DNA of 54,764 bases from Caldilineaceae bacterium (GTDB taxonomy: Bacteria > Chloroflexota > Anaerolineae > Caldilineales > Caldilineaceae). Made by a program: the position numbers and the translations under genes. Position 1 is the stretch's first letter; every line of letters begins with the position of its first letter. The DNA is taken from NCBI GenBank assembly GCA_011523365.1, contig WTGY01000090.1, positions 1-54,764 of the forward strand, read 5' to 3'. This document shows positions 40,449 to 50,027 of this stretch, in pieces. The notes beneath the pieces are model-generated. The model saw only the letters and a list, made by a program, of their open reading frames with translations, searched no databases and was not told where the DNA came from.

Positions 40449-42389
40449 ATGACCACAGACATGATGATTCTCGTCATCATTCTCGTGGTGGCGACCTACC
40501 TCTATCTGACGGACTGGCTGGCAACTGAGACGACTTCAGCTCTTGCCATCACCTCCCTCGCTCTGACCGGAATACTGGACCCTGGCGAGGCCTTGTCCGG
40601 ATTCGCCAGCACCGCCACGCTTACGGTAGGCGCGATGTTCGTGATCAGCGGTGGGTTGCTGCGCACGGGCGCGCTGGAGATTGTAACGATTGGTCTGGCG
40701 CGATTCTCAGGCGGCAGTCCCCGAAGGCTGCTTGTCTTGCTCGGCGGCGTCATCCCTCTGGCCAGTGCTATAATGAACAACACGCCAGTGGTAGTCATGA
40801 TGGCACCGGTCGTACTTTCTCTGAGCCAGCGTTTCCGGATTCAGCCGTCCAAGCTGCTCATCCCCCTGAGCTACTTTGCCGTGTTGGGCGGCACCATTAC
40901 CCTGCTTGGAACAAGCACCAACATCCTGGTCGATGACCTCTATCGAGCCGCCGGCGGACCTGGTTTCAACCTGTTGACCTTCACCCCACTCGGCCTGATC
41001 TTCACAGTTGCAGGCGGCGTCTTCGTTGTATTGACAAGCCAGAAACTGCTGCCTGACAGGTCTCCTGCCGGCAGCCTCGGAGAAGGCCGTCACCAGAGCA
41101 CCCCTTTCGTCGCCGAGCTGATAGTCGAAAAGACGAGCCCCCTGCTCGGCCAGAACGTAGGTGAACTGTTCAGTGAGGCCGCCGGCGTCCGATTCTCCAG
41201 GCGCAGATCGGAGCGCCACCACCGGCGTTTGACTCACTTGCGCGGGGCGCTGCACAGCAACGGTGAGTCGGCGCAAGACCGCATCGAATTACTCGAACTT
41301 CTGCGCGACGGCATGCCGCACCGCGCCCGGCGTCCCCAACCATCGCGATTGGATCTGGTCAGACGCTTCGAGCCGGACGACGCAGAGTCACTGCGAATCC
41401 AGGAAGGCGACGTCTTGGTCATCTGCGGCGCGCCACCAGTGATTGCACGCTTTATCGACACATACTCGGGATACTCGTCTGAGCCGGGACAGTTTGGCCC
41501 GCCGCCCTCAGAGAGGACGTCCGGCGCCTCACCCGCACTCCGAATCGTGGAGGCCGTTATTCTACCGGACTCAGTGGCAATCGGCCGTCAGCTCGCACAA
41601 CTTGAATTTGAAGAAAGCCACCATGTACACGTGCTGGGGCTTCAGCGAAGGGGCGGCCAACGCCGGGTCGGCCCTCGACATGCGCGCCTCCATAGCGGGG
41701 ATGTACTGCTCCTGCAGGGTACCCGCTCCGGCCTGCACGCTGTGAGCGAACTGTTCAAGCTGCTCCTGGTCGAGGGCGTGGAGTCGGCGATTGTCAGGCG
41801 TGCCAAAAATCGTCCTGCACTTATTATTATGGCCGCGGTGATTCTGTTGGCTAGTCTGACGGAAATTCCGATCGTCATGCTGGCGTTGGGCGGAGCGGCG
41901 TTAATGGTAGTTACTCGCTGCTTGCGCGCTGATGAGGCGATGTCGTCTCTCGACGGAGCAACGCTGTTGCTCCTTGCCGGCACCATCCCCATGGGGATTG
42001 CCATGCAGAAAACCGGACTTGCACAGTTGCTCGTGGACCATCTGATTACCGTTTCCGGCCAGGTCAGCCCGGTCGTCATGCTCTCCCTCTTCTATCTCTT
42101 CACCAGCCTCCTGACCCAACTGATCAGCAACAATGCCGTTGCGGTGCTCCTTACGCCAATCGCACTCTCCATGGCCGCCACATTGCAGGTAAGTCCGCAG
42201 CCGCTGTTGATGACGATCGCCTTTGGCGCTTCGGCCAGCTTTATGACGCCGATGGGTTACCAGACCAACGCCATCGTGAGAGGAGCTGGCGGATACACGT
42301 TCGGCGACTATCTCCGTATCGGGATTCCGCTTACTGTCATCATGTGGGGGCTGGCTACTGTTTTGATTCCGCTTTTCTGGCCGTTGTGA
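40449..42389 (+). CDS. SLC13/DASS-type transporter with two internal RCK-C (TrkA-C) domains
   Basis: 646 residues. An N-terminal block of about six helices with ASAIMNNTPVVVMMAPVV and TLLGTSTNILVDD, a cytoplasmic middle (about 205-450) holding two TrkA-C-like domains (first ending IQEGDVLVICGAP; second RLHSGDVLLLQGTRSG), and a C-terminal block with LISNNAVAVLLTPIALSMA and FGASASFMTPMGYQTN. The paired SNN/TP-type motifs are the substrate and Na+ sites of DASS transporters, which move dicarboxylates, sulfate or sugar acids. The RCK-C domains suggest ligand-controlled gating. ATG start with no strong SD. It precedes an SMP-30 gene, so a sugar-acid substrate is plausible. Confidence 0.9.
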   Translation: MTTDMMILVIILVVATYLYLTDWLATETTSALAITSLALTGILDPGEALSGFASTATLTVGAMFVISGGLLRTGALEIVTIGLARFSGGSPRRLLVLLGGVIPLASAIMNNTPVVVMMAPVVLSLSQRFRIQPSKLLIPLSYFAVLGGTITLLGTSTNILVDDLYRAAGGPGFNLLTFTPLGLIFTVAGGVFVVLTSQKLLPDRSPAGSLGEGRHQSTPFVAELIVEKTSPLLGQNVGELFSEAAGVRFSRRRSERHHRRLTHLRGALHSNGESAQDRIELLELLRDGMPHRARRPQPSRLDLVRRFEPDDAESLRIQEGDVLVICGAPPVIARFIDTYSGYSSEPGQFGPPPSERTSGASPALRIVEAVILPDSVAIGRQLAQLEFEESHHVHVLGLQRRGGQRRVGPRHARLHSGDVLLLQGTRSGLHAVSELFKLLLVEGVESAIVRRAKNRPALIIMAAVILLASLTEIPIVMLALGGAALMVVTRCLRADEAMSSLDGATLLLLAGTIPMGIAMQKTGLAQLLVDHLITVSGQVSPVVMLSLFYLFTSLLTQLISNNAVAVLLTPIALSMAATLQVSPQPLLMTIAFGASASFMTPMGYQTNAIVRGAGGYTFGDYLRIGIPLTVIMWGLATVLIPLFWPL

Positions 42390-42475
42390 TTCTGTACACC
42401 GAGGCGGCTGGTCTGCGATAATGTCCCACAGGAGCAGGACGCTTACCCACCTTCTTTCAGTAAGGAGAAATCTAC

Positions 42476-43456
42476 ATGTCCACGCCATCGTTGAGAGAGA
42501 GGGATTGGAGCGGAGGCGTCGTTCGTTACCCTGACCCCGCCGTCGAGGTGCTTGATGACCGCTTCAGCAAGTACAGGATTGGCAACGCCGTCGTCGAACG
42601 CCTCTTCACAGGTTGTCGCTGGGCGGAGGGTCCAGTGTGGTTCGGAGACGCACGGTGTCTGATCTGGAGCGACATCCCCAACAATCGAATGTTGCGCTGG
42701 ACTGAGGAGAACCAGGAAGTAAGCGTCTATCGCAGCCCCTCACGTCACAGCAACGGCAATACGCGCGATCGCCAGGGCAGGCTCGTAACCTGCGAACACA
42801 CCGGCCGCCGCGTAAGCCGCACCGAGCACGACGGCTCGATTACTGTCTTGATGGACAGCTTTGAAGGCAAAAGGCTCAACTCACCTAACGATGTCGTGGT
42901 CCATTCTGACGGTAGCGTCTGGTTCACCGACCCCGGCTACGGAATCATGCTCAACTATGAAGGCGAGGTCGCCGAAGCCGAGCTCCCCACCCGCGTCTAT
43001 CGTCTTGACCCTGAAACAGGTGAGGCAACTATCGTAGCCGACGACTTTCTGCGCCCCAATGGTCTCTGCTTTTCGCCCGACGAGAACCTCCTCTACATCG
43101 TGGATACAGGACGCTCGCACGATCCTGACGGCCCGTCCCACATCCGCGTATTCGACGTCACCGCCGAAAACCGCCTCGAAAATGGCCGCGTCTTTGTCGA
43201 CATGAACCCCGGCATGGCTGACGGCATCCGTTGCGATGAAGACGGCAATCTCTGGGCCGCGGCCGGTTGGGCCGGAGCCGGTTTCGACGGCGCCCACTGC
43301 TACGCGCCGGACGGCACCCGAATTGGGCAGATTCATCTGCCTGAAATCTGCGCCAATCTCTGTTTTGGCGGAGCGGGAAAGAACAGGCTGTTTATGGCAG
43401 GCAGTCAGTCGCTATACGCAGTATACGTTGAAACGACGGGCGCACAGCAGCCGTAA
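42476..43456 (+). CDS. SMP-30/gluconolactonase family lactonase
   Basis: 326-residue six-bladed propeller hydrolase opening aldonolactones. Metal ligands are visible: Glu in RWAEGPVWF, Asn in RLNSPNDVVVHSDG, and Asp in GMADGIRCDEDGNLW. ATG with AAGGAG about nine bases upstream. It lies 86 bp after the SLC13 transporter and 27 bp before the small helical protein, on one strand, so uptake and lactone cleavage may be one unit. A second, shorter paralogue is at 50878. Confidence 0.93.
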   Translation: MSTPSLRERDWSGGVVRYPDPAVEVLDDRFSKYRIGNAVVERLFTGCRWAEGPVWFGDARCLIWSDIPNNRMLRWTEENQEVSVYRSPSRHSNGNTRDRQGRLVTCEHTGRRVSRTEHDGSITVLMDSFEGKRLNSPNDVVVHSDGSVWFTDPGYGIMLNYEGEVAEAELPTRVYRLDPETGEATIVADDFLRPNGLCFSPDENLLYIVDTGRSHDPDGPSHIRVFDVTAENRLENGRVFVDMNPGMADGIRCDEDGNLWAAAGWAGAGFDGAHCYAPDGTRIGQIHLPEICANLCFGGAGKNRLFMAGSQSLYAVYVETTGAQQP

Positions 43457-43483
43457 AATCAGAAAACAAAAAGGAGTTTCTAT

Positions 43484-43705
43484 ATGGCTTACAGCATTCA
43501 CTCAACTTTGCAGGATATTCTGAGTGATGAGCGGGCCATGGCAGTCCTGGAGAGGCACATGCCCGGCGCCTCATCCCACCCGGACCTGCCCATGGCGATG
43601 CACCTGACCTTACAACAAATCTCCTACTACCCGGAGGCGGTCGACGCAGGCCTTTCTCAGGAAAAGCTGCAGGCAATTGACGCCGAACTGAAGGCCCTCG
43701 GGTGA
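43484..43705 (+). CDS. Small helical domain protein
   Basis: 73 residues, ATG with AAGGAG 9 bases upstream. Core is ERHMPGASSHPDLPMAMHLTLQQI, here summarised by MPGASSHPDLPMAM and LTLQQI, followed by a short helical hairpin (LSQEKLQAIDAELKAL). Very similar short domains are found as C-terminal appendages of glycoside hydrolases and other carbohydrate enzymes, but here it stands alone, 27 bp behind an SMP-30 lactonase. Probable small partner or regulator; function unknown. Confidence 0.75.
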   Translation: MAYSIHSTLQDILSDERAMAVLERHMPGASSHPDLPMAMHLTLQQISYYPEAVDAGLSQEKLQAIDAELKALG

Positions 43706-43738
43706 GCAGTCGACACCGGGAATCCAAATTGGACGAAG

Positions 43739-44476
43739 TTACAGGTTCCCCCGGCGGCGCGCCATCTCGAAGGCGTCGTCCTGGGGTGCATAATTGAGAA
43801 CCGCCTTCGTGTCGGTCATGTCCAGGCGCTTGTAGCGGTTGTCCGAAATGCCGTGAAAGTTGCCAAAAAGAACATCATCGCCCGCCTCGACCGCCGCAGC
43901 GATCAGGCCCGCATTGTCCTCCAATGTTTGAATGATCTCTACATACTCGTGATCCCAGTGGATCCATTCCGAGTCGCGGTCCTGTACGGCCCCGAAACGG
44001 AGACAAAGTGAGGAGAGACCGTACGCGGCCGAATAGTAGCGCCCCAGGGCCTCGCCCCAGCACTTTGTCGCGCCATAAAGGTTGATGGGATAGACGGGCT
44101 GGCTGGTGTGGACCTGCTGATCGCGTGGATAGCCTAACACCGCATTGATGCTGCTCGCGTAAACAACCCGCCGGCAACCGGCCTGATGGGCGGCTTCAAA
44201 CACATTATACGTGGCGATAACATTGTTGGGCAGAAGACTCTCCCAGGAGGCGTCCATGTTCGGATCCGCCCCCAGGTGGACCACCGTGTCGACGCCTTCA
44301 AAGAGCGGTCTAATCGAATCGAAATCGCTCAAATTCGCCTGCTTGAATGGAGCGCCCTTCGTTTCCTCCGGTTCAGCAATATCCGTAAGGACGAACTCAT
44401 AGGCGTCTGCATAGGCATTGTGGAAAAAACTGCCTATTTTACCGGCCGCACCGGTAAGCAAAACTTTCCGAGTCAT
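43739..44476 (-). CDS. NAD-dependent sugar/uronate dehydrogenase (extended SDR)
   Basis: 245 residues. Coenzyme motif TGAAGKIGSFF, VVHLGADPN, ASSINAVLGYP with the catalytic Ser, and NLYGATKCWGE with the YxxxK pair. It resembles uronate dehydrogenase, which oxidises glucuronate or galacturonate to an aldarolactone. In this neighbourhood its lactone product would be handled by the SMP-30 proteins. Transcribed 54 bp after the methyltransferase gene on the same strand. Confidence 0.85.
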   Translation of the reverse strand: MTRKVLLTGAAGKIGSFFHNAYADAYEFVLTDIAEPEETKGAPFKQANLSDFDSIRPLFEGVDTVVHLGADPNMDASWESLLPNNVIATYNVFEAAHQAGCRRVVYASSINAVLGYPRDQQVHTSQPVYPINLYGATKCWGEALGRYYSAAYGLSSLCLRFGAVQDRDSEWIHWDHEYVEIIQTLEDNAGLIAAAVEAGDDVLFGNFHGISDNRYKRLDMTDTKAVLNYAPQDDAFEMARRRGNL

Positions 44477-44530
44477 ATAAGGACCTCATGTGACATCTGA
44501 GAGGCAGGCAATCAGCGACGCTCTGCCGGT

Positions 44531-45265
44531 TCAACGCACTTTTTCTATTACGCCAACGTACTGCCCGCCGGTTCCGCCTATGAATTCAGCAACGCGCCAA
44601 CCGGTACCCTCCACGATCTCCTGCATCTCCGCTTGAGAGACCATCAGATAGTCGAACCAGTCGCCGATCAACTGGCGGTATCGCACGCGCAGGCGAATCT
44701 CGCCGGCCATTCGCCCCCTCTGGCGGTTTCGATCATGATAGCCGAGATGCTCTGGCTTGTCTGTTCCATAGATGTCGAGCGTCTCAGCCACGATGCGGGC
44801 GTTCCGACTGGTAAGCTTCTTGAGCCGCCGAAGCATCCACCTTGCCCGGCGCGAGTTGGCGAACAGACCGAAGTTGTTTCCCATCATAAGAACAGTATCA
44901 AAAGTACCAAGAGATCCGTCAACTCTGTGGAAGGGCAACTGCTTCACATTCTTGACGCCCCGCTTTCGGCAGATCTCGAGCGCGCCAGGCGACACATCGA
45001 TGCCTACCACCTCATGGTCTCTTTCCTGCAGATACAGCGCAAAGCGGCCGGCTCCCACACCAACATCCAGGACGCGGCCGCGCACAAATGTCATCGCTTG
45101 CTGCATGCGCGGAGGCCAATCGGTGTAAGGTGCAAAATAGGCGGGCAGATTGTCTGTTGCCATGAGATAACCGTCATCCCGCTCGATAAACTCCCTGCAG
45201 TCTTCACCTGCAAGATGGTCGGCCAAGAGAAGTCCGAAGGCATCCTGCTTCCGTTCGCTTTTCAT
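44531..45265 (-). CDS. Class I SAM-dependent methyltransferase
   Basis: 244 residues. Motif I VLDVGVGAGRFALYLQ, SAM-ribose acid in VVGIDVSPGALEICR, and DTVLMMGNNFGL as motif II/IV. The N-terminal 50 residues (DHLAGEDCREFIERDDGYLMA) are acidic. Substrate cannot be read; a small-molecule or O-methyltransferase is likely. Cytoplasmic. It is divergent from the YjhG-type dehydratase, 139 bp away. Confidence 0.87.
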   Translation of the reverse strand: MKSERKQDAFGLLLADHLAGEDCREFIERDDGYLMATDNLPAYFAPYTDWPPRMQQAMTFVRGRVLDVGVGAGRFALYLQERDHEVVGIDVSPGALEICRKRGVKNVKQLPFHRVDGSLGTFDTVLMMGNNFGLFANSRRARWMLRRLKKLTSRNARIVAETLDIYGTDKPEHLGYHDRNRQRGRMAGEIRLRVRYRQLIGDWFDYLMVSQAEMQEIVEGTGWRVAEFIGGTGGQYVGVIEKVR

Positions 45266-45310
45266 CCAACGTACTCCGCATGACTACAAGAAATCAGGTC
45301 CTGTTAATGG

Positions 45311-45339
45311 TTGTCCATCTTAATCGCCCGTGCTATAAA
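45311..45339 (+). promoter_or_regulatory. Candidate promoter of the xylonate dehydratase gene
   Basis: TTGTCC (45311-45316) and TATAAA (45334-45339) are separated by 17 bp, about 65 bp before the ATG at 45405. Confidence 0.45.
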
Positions 45340-45404
45340 GAGCAAGCAAACGACCATGGAATTGCAGGACAAGAAAAAGTCCGACTCTTGTAAAGGAAGA
45401 CAAA

Positions 45405-47429
45405 ATGACCGCCAAGAATTCCAGCCCGATCCCGGTAGACAGCGACGACAGCAGCCTCTTTGACGTCCAGACCAATGCCGCCGGTCCCACTGGCTCCTTG
45501 CCTCTGGACGAAGAGTTCCTGCGCAACGCGCCCAGCGGCGACATCTTCGGGCTCACACAGGACGCCGGCATGGGCTGGAACCCCCGGCGGTTGCGTAATC
45601 CGGAGTTCCTCATCCTCAGTACACAGGGCGGTATCCGTGCCCCCGACGGCACTCCGGTCGCCCTCGGCTACCATACCGGCCACTGGGAAGTCGGACTGCT
45701 GATGGAAGCCGCGGCCGCGCGCCTCAAGGATCTAGGCATGGTACCCTTTGCAGGTTTCGTCACAGACCCTTGCGACGGACGTTCGCAGGGCACGACTGGT
45801 ATGATGGACTCCTTGCCGTACCGCAACGACGCTGCAATCGTCCTGCGCCGACTCATTCGCTCGTTGCCTACGCGAAAGGGAGTGATGGGCGTGGCGACGT
45901 GCGACAAGGGTCTGCCGGCCATGATGATCGCCCTTGCGGCACAGCGGGAACTGCCCGTGGTACTCGTACCCGGCGGCGTGACCCTGCCCCCCAGCGACGG
46001 CGAAGACGCCGGCAAGGTGCAGACCATCGGCGCCCGCTTCTCCCACGGTGAAATCACGATGGAAGAGGCCGCTGAGCTGGGTTGCCGCGCCTGCGCCTCG
46101 CCCGGAGGTGGCTGCCAATTCCTCGGCACGGCCGCCACATCTCAGGTTGTAGCCGAGGCCCTGGGTCTCACTCTGATGCACGCCGCGTTGGCGCCCTCTG
46201 GTCAACCGATATGGAGGGATGCAGCTGACCGTTCAGCACAGGCCTTAGTTTCACTACACGAAAATGAGGTCGCCTGCGCCGACATACTCACCGAAAAAGC
46301 CCTCCATAACGCCATGGTCGTACACGCCGCCTTCGGGGGGTCGACAAACCTGCTTCTCCACATCCCTGCCGTCGCCCACGCTGCTGGCCTACCCCGCCCC
46401 AGCGTCGCCGACTGGCAGCGCATCAACGCAGAGGTGCCGCGCCTCGTCGACGTCCTGCCCAACGGGCCCAAGGGCCATCCCACCGTCCAGGCCTTTCTCG
46501 CCGGCGGCGTGCCCGAGGTGATGCTCCACCTGCGCGACCTCGGCCTCCTGCATCTGGACGCACTCACCGTCCACGGCCGCCCGCTCGATGAGCTGCTTGA
46601 CGAATGGCAGAGCAGCGAACGCCGAAAACGCCTGCGTGAACGCCTCTTCTCTGCCGACGGCGTCGACCCCAACGACGTCATCATGGACCCAAAGACCGCG
46701 TCAGCGCGCGGGCTGACCAGTACCGTTACCTTCCCCACCGGCAACCTGGCTCCCGAGGGATCGGTCATCAAGAGCACGGCAATTGATCCCTCTGTGGTTG
46801 ACCCGGACGGCGTCTACCGCAAAACGGGCCCGGCGAGGGTCTTTACAAGCGAGCGCGAGGCGATTGCCGCCATCAAAGGCAACCATGAGAATTCGATTCA
46901 GGCGGGTGACGTTATCGTCCTGATCGGTTGTGGCCCGATGGGAAGCGGCATGGAGGAGACCTATCAGCTGACGTCGGCACTACGCTATCTGCCCTTTGGA
47001 AAGCAAGTCGCTCTCGTCACCGATGCGCGATTCTCCGGCGTCAGCACCGGAGCATGTATCGGCCACGTCGGTCCTGAGGCACTGGCGGGCGGCGCAATCG
47101 GCCGCGTTCGGGAAGGGGATACGATTCAGATTGAAGTGGACACTGTCAACCTGCAAGGCAGACTGAATCTCTTAGCCCCACATAGTTACAATGGAAGTGG
47201 TGTTGGCGGCAATGGCTCAGGCGCGATGCAGCGCGAGGAAGGATCCGAGCTTTTGGCCAACCGTTCTCTTCATCCCGACCTGGCCGCCGACCCAAGGCTT
47301 CCTGACGATACTCGCCTGTGGGCGGCATTGCAGGCCGTAAGCGGCGGCACTTGGGCCGGCTGCGTCTATGACACGGATCGCATCCTGGAGGTCCTCGCCG
47401 CCGGGGAGAAAGCTTTGGCTGAGCAGTAG
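45405..47429 (+). CDS. YjhG/YagF-type D-xylonate dehydratase (IlvD/Edd family)
   Basis: 674 residues. Fe-S cluster cysteines: C123 in DPCDGR, C166 in ATCDKG and C237 in GGGCQFLG. It matches E. coli YjhG from memory along most of its length ([97 protein letters not shown]). The reaction is D-xylonate, or a related aldonate, to the 2-keto-3-deoxy acid. An alternative is a relaxed-range aldonate dehydratase. It sits with sugar dehydrogenase and lactonase genes but no aldolase or 2-keto-3-deoxyxylonate dehydratase is in the window. Confidence 0.92.
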   Translation: MTAKNSSPIPVDSDDSSLFDVQTNAAGPTGSLPLDEEFLRNAPSGDIFGLTQDAGMGWNPRRLRNPEFLILSTQGGIRAPDGTPVALGYHTGHWEVGLLMEAAAARLKDLGMVPFAGFVTDPCDGRSQGTTGMMDSLPYRNDAAIVLRRLIRSLPTRKGVMGVATCDKGLPAMMIALAAQRELPVVLVPGGVTLPPSDGEDAGKVQTIGARFSHGEITMEEAAELGCRACASPGGGCQFLGTAATSQVVAEALGLTLMHAALAPSGQPIWRDAADRSAQALVSLHENEVACADILTEKALHNAMVVHAAFGGSTNLLLHIPAVAHAAGLPRPSVADWQRINAEVPRLVDVLPNGPKGHPTVQAFLAGGVPEVMLHLRDLGLLHLDALTVHGRPLDELLDEWQSSERRKRLRERLFSADGVDPNDVIMDPKTASARGLTSTVTFPTGNLAPEGSVIKSTAIDPSVVDPDGVYRKTGPARVFTSEREAIAAIKGNHENSIQAGDVIVLIGCGPMGSGMEETYQLTSALRYLPFGKQVALVTDARFSGVSTGACIGHVGPEALAGGAIGRVREGDTIQIEVDTVNLQGRLNLLAPHSYNGSGVGGNGSGAMQREEGSELLANRSLHPDLAADPRLPDDTRLWAALQAVSGGTWAGCVYDTDRILEVLAAGEKALAEQ

Positions 47430-47517
47430 GAGGATCGCCGGAGACTGTCTCTATGCTAGGCCGGCTCCTTCACTCTTTGCCGCTAACTGGGGAGCATCGA
47501 GAGCTAGTAACTGATCT

Positions 47518-48177
47518 TTAGGGGTCGCTGCAGTCGCGGGTAAACCCGCACTGAGTACAAATGATCTTGCAGTGGCGTTTGGTTACCCCGCCACCGCACA
47601 GCCAGCAGAACGTGTCATCCTCCGGCTCGTAGACCGGGACGAACTCGGTTTCCGCGGATTCGGCTCGATGTATGTAACTCTCTCGCTCAATTCGTCCGTC
47701 CTGCCCGTAGAAAGTGGCCTCATATCCCTGAAACTCGCCTCCTTCATACAGGAATTTCGCCGAAAAGAACCGGTCCTCGAATAGCCATGGGATGAACATC
47801 CTGTCACCCGGCCACAGGTTCAGATCCAGTAGACGGTCGCTGTCTATCCAGGCAAGCCTTCCCTCCAGAGAGTCGCGTAGCTGCCCCGTCCAGTGCTTGG
47901 CAAGGAAGAGCCACACATACCAGTCTGCCTCGCCATCGAAGTTAGGGAAGGTGATCTGACCGCACAGCGCCGGGTCAATGCAAACAAGCCCGCTTTCCTC
48001 GTAGACCTCTCGCACCACACACTCTTCGGGCGATTCCCCTGGCTCAAACTTCCCGCCGAGACCGTTCCATTTGCCCTCGTGGTAGTCGTTGGCGCGCTTG
48101 ACCCTGTGCAGCATGAGTGTCTGACCGGGCCGCTGCACATAACAGAGCGTTGCCAGCTTTAGGTTAAGATTGCCCAT
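47518..48177 (-). CDS. Nudix hydrolase with C-terminal zinc ribbon
   Basis: 219 residues. The Nudix box reads GGKFEPGESPEECVVREVYEESGL, of which the REVYEESGL core and the G-x5-E spacing are intact. The N-terminal LCYVQRPGQTLMLHRVKR is 8-oxo-dGTPase-like, so a nucleotide-cleaning role is plausible. The last 45 residues hold CWLCGGGVTKRHCKIICTQCGF-type cysteines (C-x2-C ... C-x2-C), a zinc ribbon not usual in MutT. Start ATG 48177 is two bases after the E1-beta stop, so the genes are coupled. Confidence 0.88.
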   Translation of the reverse strand: MGNLNLKLATLCYVQRPGQTLMLHRVKRANDYHEGKWNGLGGKFEPGESPEECVVREVYEESGLVCIDPALCGQITFPNFDGEADWYVWLFLAKHWTGQLRDSLEGRLAWIDSDRLLDLNLWPGDRMFIPWLFEDRFFSAKFLYEGGEFQGYEATFYGQDGRIERESYIHRAESAETEFVPVYEPEDDTFCWLCGGGVTKRHCKIICTQCGFTRDCSDP

Positions 48178-48179
48178 GT

Positions 48180-49166
48180 TCAGAACGCCGCCAACTCCTT
48201 ACCAACTGTGTAGATCTTCGCCGCGCTGGGACGGTACGCGTCCTCCAAGGTAGGGCTGAAGGGAACAGGAACGTCCAGGCCTGTCAACCGCTGAATCGGC
48301 GCATCCAGCCACTCAAACGCCTCCTGGGCGATCAGCGCCGCCACCTCCGCGCCGACTCCGGTGTTCCCTGTGGCACTGTGGACGATAAGCACTTTGCCGG
48401 TCTTACGTGCGCTTTCAAGGATTGCTTCGGTGTCCAGTGGCTTAAGCGTGCGCAGATCGAGGATTTCGGCGTCAACACCCTCCTCGGCTAGATGGGAAGC
48501 CGCTTCGTGAGCTTCCCGTACTTGGGCGCCATATGTGATGATCGATAGATCCGAGCCTTCCCGCGCCAGATGGGCCTCTCCAATGGGAACCGTGTAGTCG
48601 CCTTCCGGTACGGGCCCGCGCTCCGACCTGTAAAGGATTTTGCTTTCCATGTATATGACCGGGTTGTTGTCGCGTATCGCTGCCACCAGCAGACCCTTCG
48701 CATCTGCCGGCGTCGCTGGCGCCACGACCTTGAGACCGGGCGAATGCGTAAACCACGCCTCCGGGTTCTGACTGTGGAAAGGGCCGGAACGCAGCCCACC
48801 GTCACTCGGCGCCCTGATCACCCATGGCACCGGCGCCCCCCAGCGGTAGTGATTCGTGGCGGCGAACTGCACGATGCTGTCGAAACCGCTGGAAATGAAG
48901 TCGGCGAACTGCATCTCAATCACCGGCCGCATCCCCATCAGCGCCATGCCAGTACCCATGCTGATGAATGCGTTCTCGCACATCGGCGTGTTGAAAATGC
49001 GCTCGGGCGGATACTTCTCAGTTAGCGGCTTCGTTACTTTGAAGGCGCCGCCGAAGGGGCCGGCCACGTCTTCGCCGAAAATGATTACTTCCGGGTCGCG
49101 CGCCATCTCCACATCCAGCGCATCTGTGATCGCCGCAATGTAAGTCATTTCCTCAGTGCTGTTCAT
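48180..49166 (-). CDS. Orphan E1-beta subunit of a 2-oxo acid dehydrogenase (PdhB/BkdB-like)
   Basis: 328-residue thiamine-diphosphate subunit. Typical segments: FGEDVAGPFGGAFKVTKPL, NTPMCENAFISMGTGMAL (with the TPP Glu), MQFADFISSGFDSIVQ and SILYRSERGPVPEGDYTVP-like (ILYRSERGPVPEGDY). It normally pairs with an E1-alpha subunit and an E2 acyltransferase to oxidatively decarboxylate pyruvate or branched-chain 2-oxo acids. Neither partner is present; the 830 bp upstream has no E1-alpha frame. It must use subunits from elsewhere or be a stand-alone relic. Intact, full length. Confidence 0.92.
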   Translation of the reverse strand: MNSTEEMTYIAAITDALDVEMARDPEVIIFGEDVAGPFGGAFKVTKPLTEKYPPERIFNTPMCENAFISMGTGMALMGMRPVIEMQFADFISSGFDSIVQFAATNHYRWGAPVPWVIRAPSDGGLRSGPFHSQNPEAWFTHSPGLKVVAPATPADAKGLLVAAIRDNNPVIYMESKILYRSERGPVPEGDYTVPIGEAHLAREGSDLSIITYGAQVREAHEAASHLAEEGVDAEILDLRTLKPLDTEAILESARKTGKVLIVHSATGNTGVGAEVAALIAQEAFEWLDAPIQRLTGLDVPVPFSPTLEDAYRPSAAKIYTVGKELAAF

Positions 49167-49467
49167 CTCTGTCGTTCTCTTGCCCGCCGCTCTGGAGTCG
49201 TTACCGCGGCCAAATGTGGAACTGTTTCAGGTATTTTAACATAGGCGCGCCATGTAGGCGCGGCGGAAGGTTCAAATAATGTGAAGGCCGCTCTGGTGTG
49301 GCGCCGGAAATGGGACTGATATTGGGACAGGTTCATATGGGAGCATCCCAAAATGGGGGTGAACTTTCATAAACCTCTGGAGGCGCCCAAGCCATGGGCA
49401 GTTCCCAATCCAGTTTCCCCCAGAATGAGCGCCGCTACTGACTACTAACTACTGCAGTTCCGGGCGG

Positions 49468-49521
49468 TCGGGCCTATTCGGCCCTCCCTTGTGCGGGGGC
49501 TCCGCCCCCGCAACGCCCCCT
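49468..49521 (+). repeat. 54-bp double-hairpin (REP-like) repeat, copy 1
   Basis: Identical to 54711-54764. It contains GGGCC-TATTC-GGCCC, then an 8-bp stem GCGGGGGC-TCC-GCCCCCGC, so it forms two adjacent hairpins, followed by AACGCCCCCT. The match extends five bases further left with one mismatch (59 of 60). Confidence 0.85.
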
Positions 49522-49623
49522 CTCCTACAACATGCCTGGTCGACCGGGTGTCGATATTGGTGACAAGTGCCTAATCGAAGATGTCTAGCCAGACCACGTC
49601 CTGTCAGTCCCATCAGATCCCTG

Positions 49624-49717
49624 TACGTGCCGGCCTTGTGCCTGCGTTCGCACCCTCCCAACTGACGGACGCCACCGTACGGCCAGGCCTGGCGCCTGCC
49701 CTGCGTCTCGCCCAACT
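49624..49717. repeat. Degenerate direct repeat of 40 bp, 54-bp spacing
   Basis: Copies begin at 49624 and 49678. By eye 28 of 40 positions match, with blocks GGCCT, GCCTGC and CCCAACT conserved. The plus frame gives VRAGLVPA and VRPGLAPA, which look like repeat-derived peptide rather than a gene. Confidence 0.5.
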
Positions 49718-49830
49718 CCGCTATACAATTTCAGCCACCGCTGGCACTGATTCCCCGCCAGGCTGTTCCCACCCCAATTCTGGGATGCACCCATTCAGAT
49801 TCTGTTGTTTGCAGTCCAGTTCAGAACACA

Positions 49831-49839
49831 TGTTATACT
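49831..49839 (+). promoter_or_regulatory. Extended -10 promoter candidate of the HicB-like/HicA genes
   Basis: TGTTATACT is an extended -10 (TGn-TATACT). A weak -35 TTGCAG is 19 bp upstream. Predicted leader about 180 bases before the HicB-like start. Confidence 0.4.
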
Positions 49840-50027
49840 GTGCCGACTTGCTCATTGGAAACTGAATGGGCGGAATTCTTGCTGGATTGGTATTCTACTT
49901 CGTGCCGTAGCCGGGTTGTCAAGGCGCCTGAAAAGGGTGACGGCGGGCGCGGCATGGCAAGGGAAGTCATCTGGTTTCTTTCTGCCGGCTCCAAAGAAAG
50001 GTGAGATACGAAGTTGGAGAACTCAAT

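Larger units (their letters stand above)
49167..50027. other. Repeat-bearing intergenic region
   Basis: About 860 bp between the E1-beta gene and the HicB-like gene. It holds the double-hairpin repeat (49468-49521), two degenerate direct copies of about 40 bp (49624-49663 and 49678-49717) and an extended -10 promoter candidate (49831-49839). No credible gene is seen. Confidence 0.6.

Noticed and set aside
49163..49351. 62-codon minus-strand frame upstream of E1-beta as a lost E1-alpha remnant
   Set aside because: Its translation shows no E1-alpha motif and has shadow-like composition.
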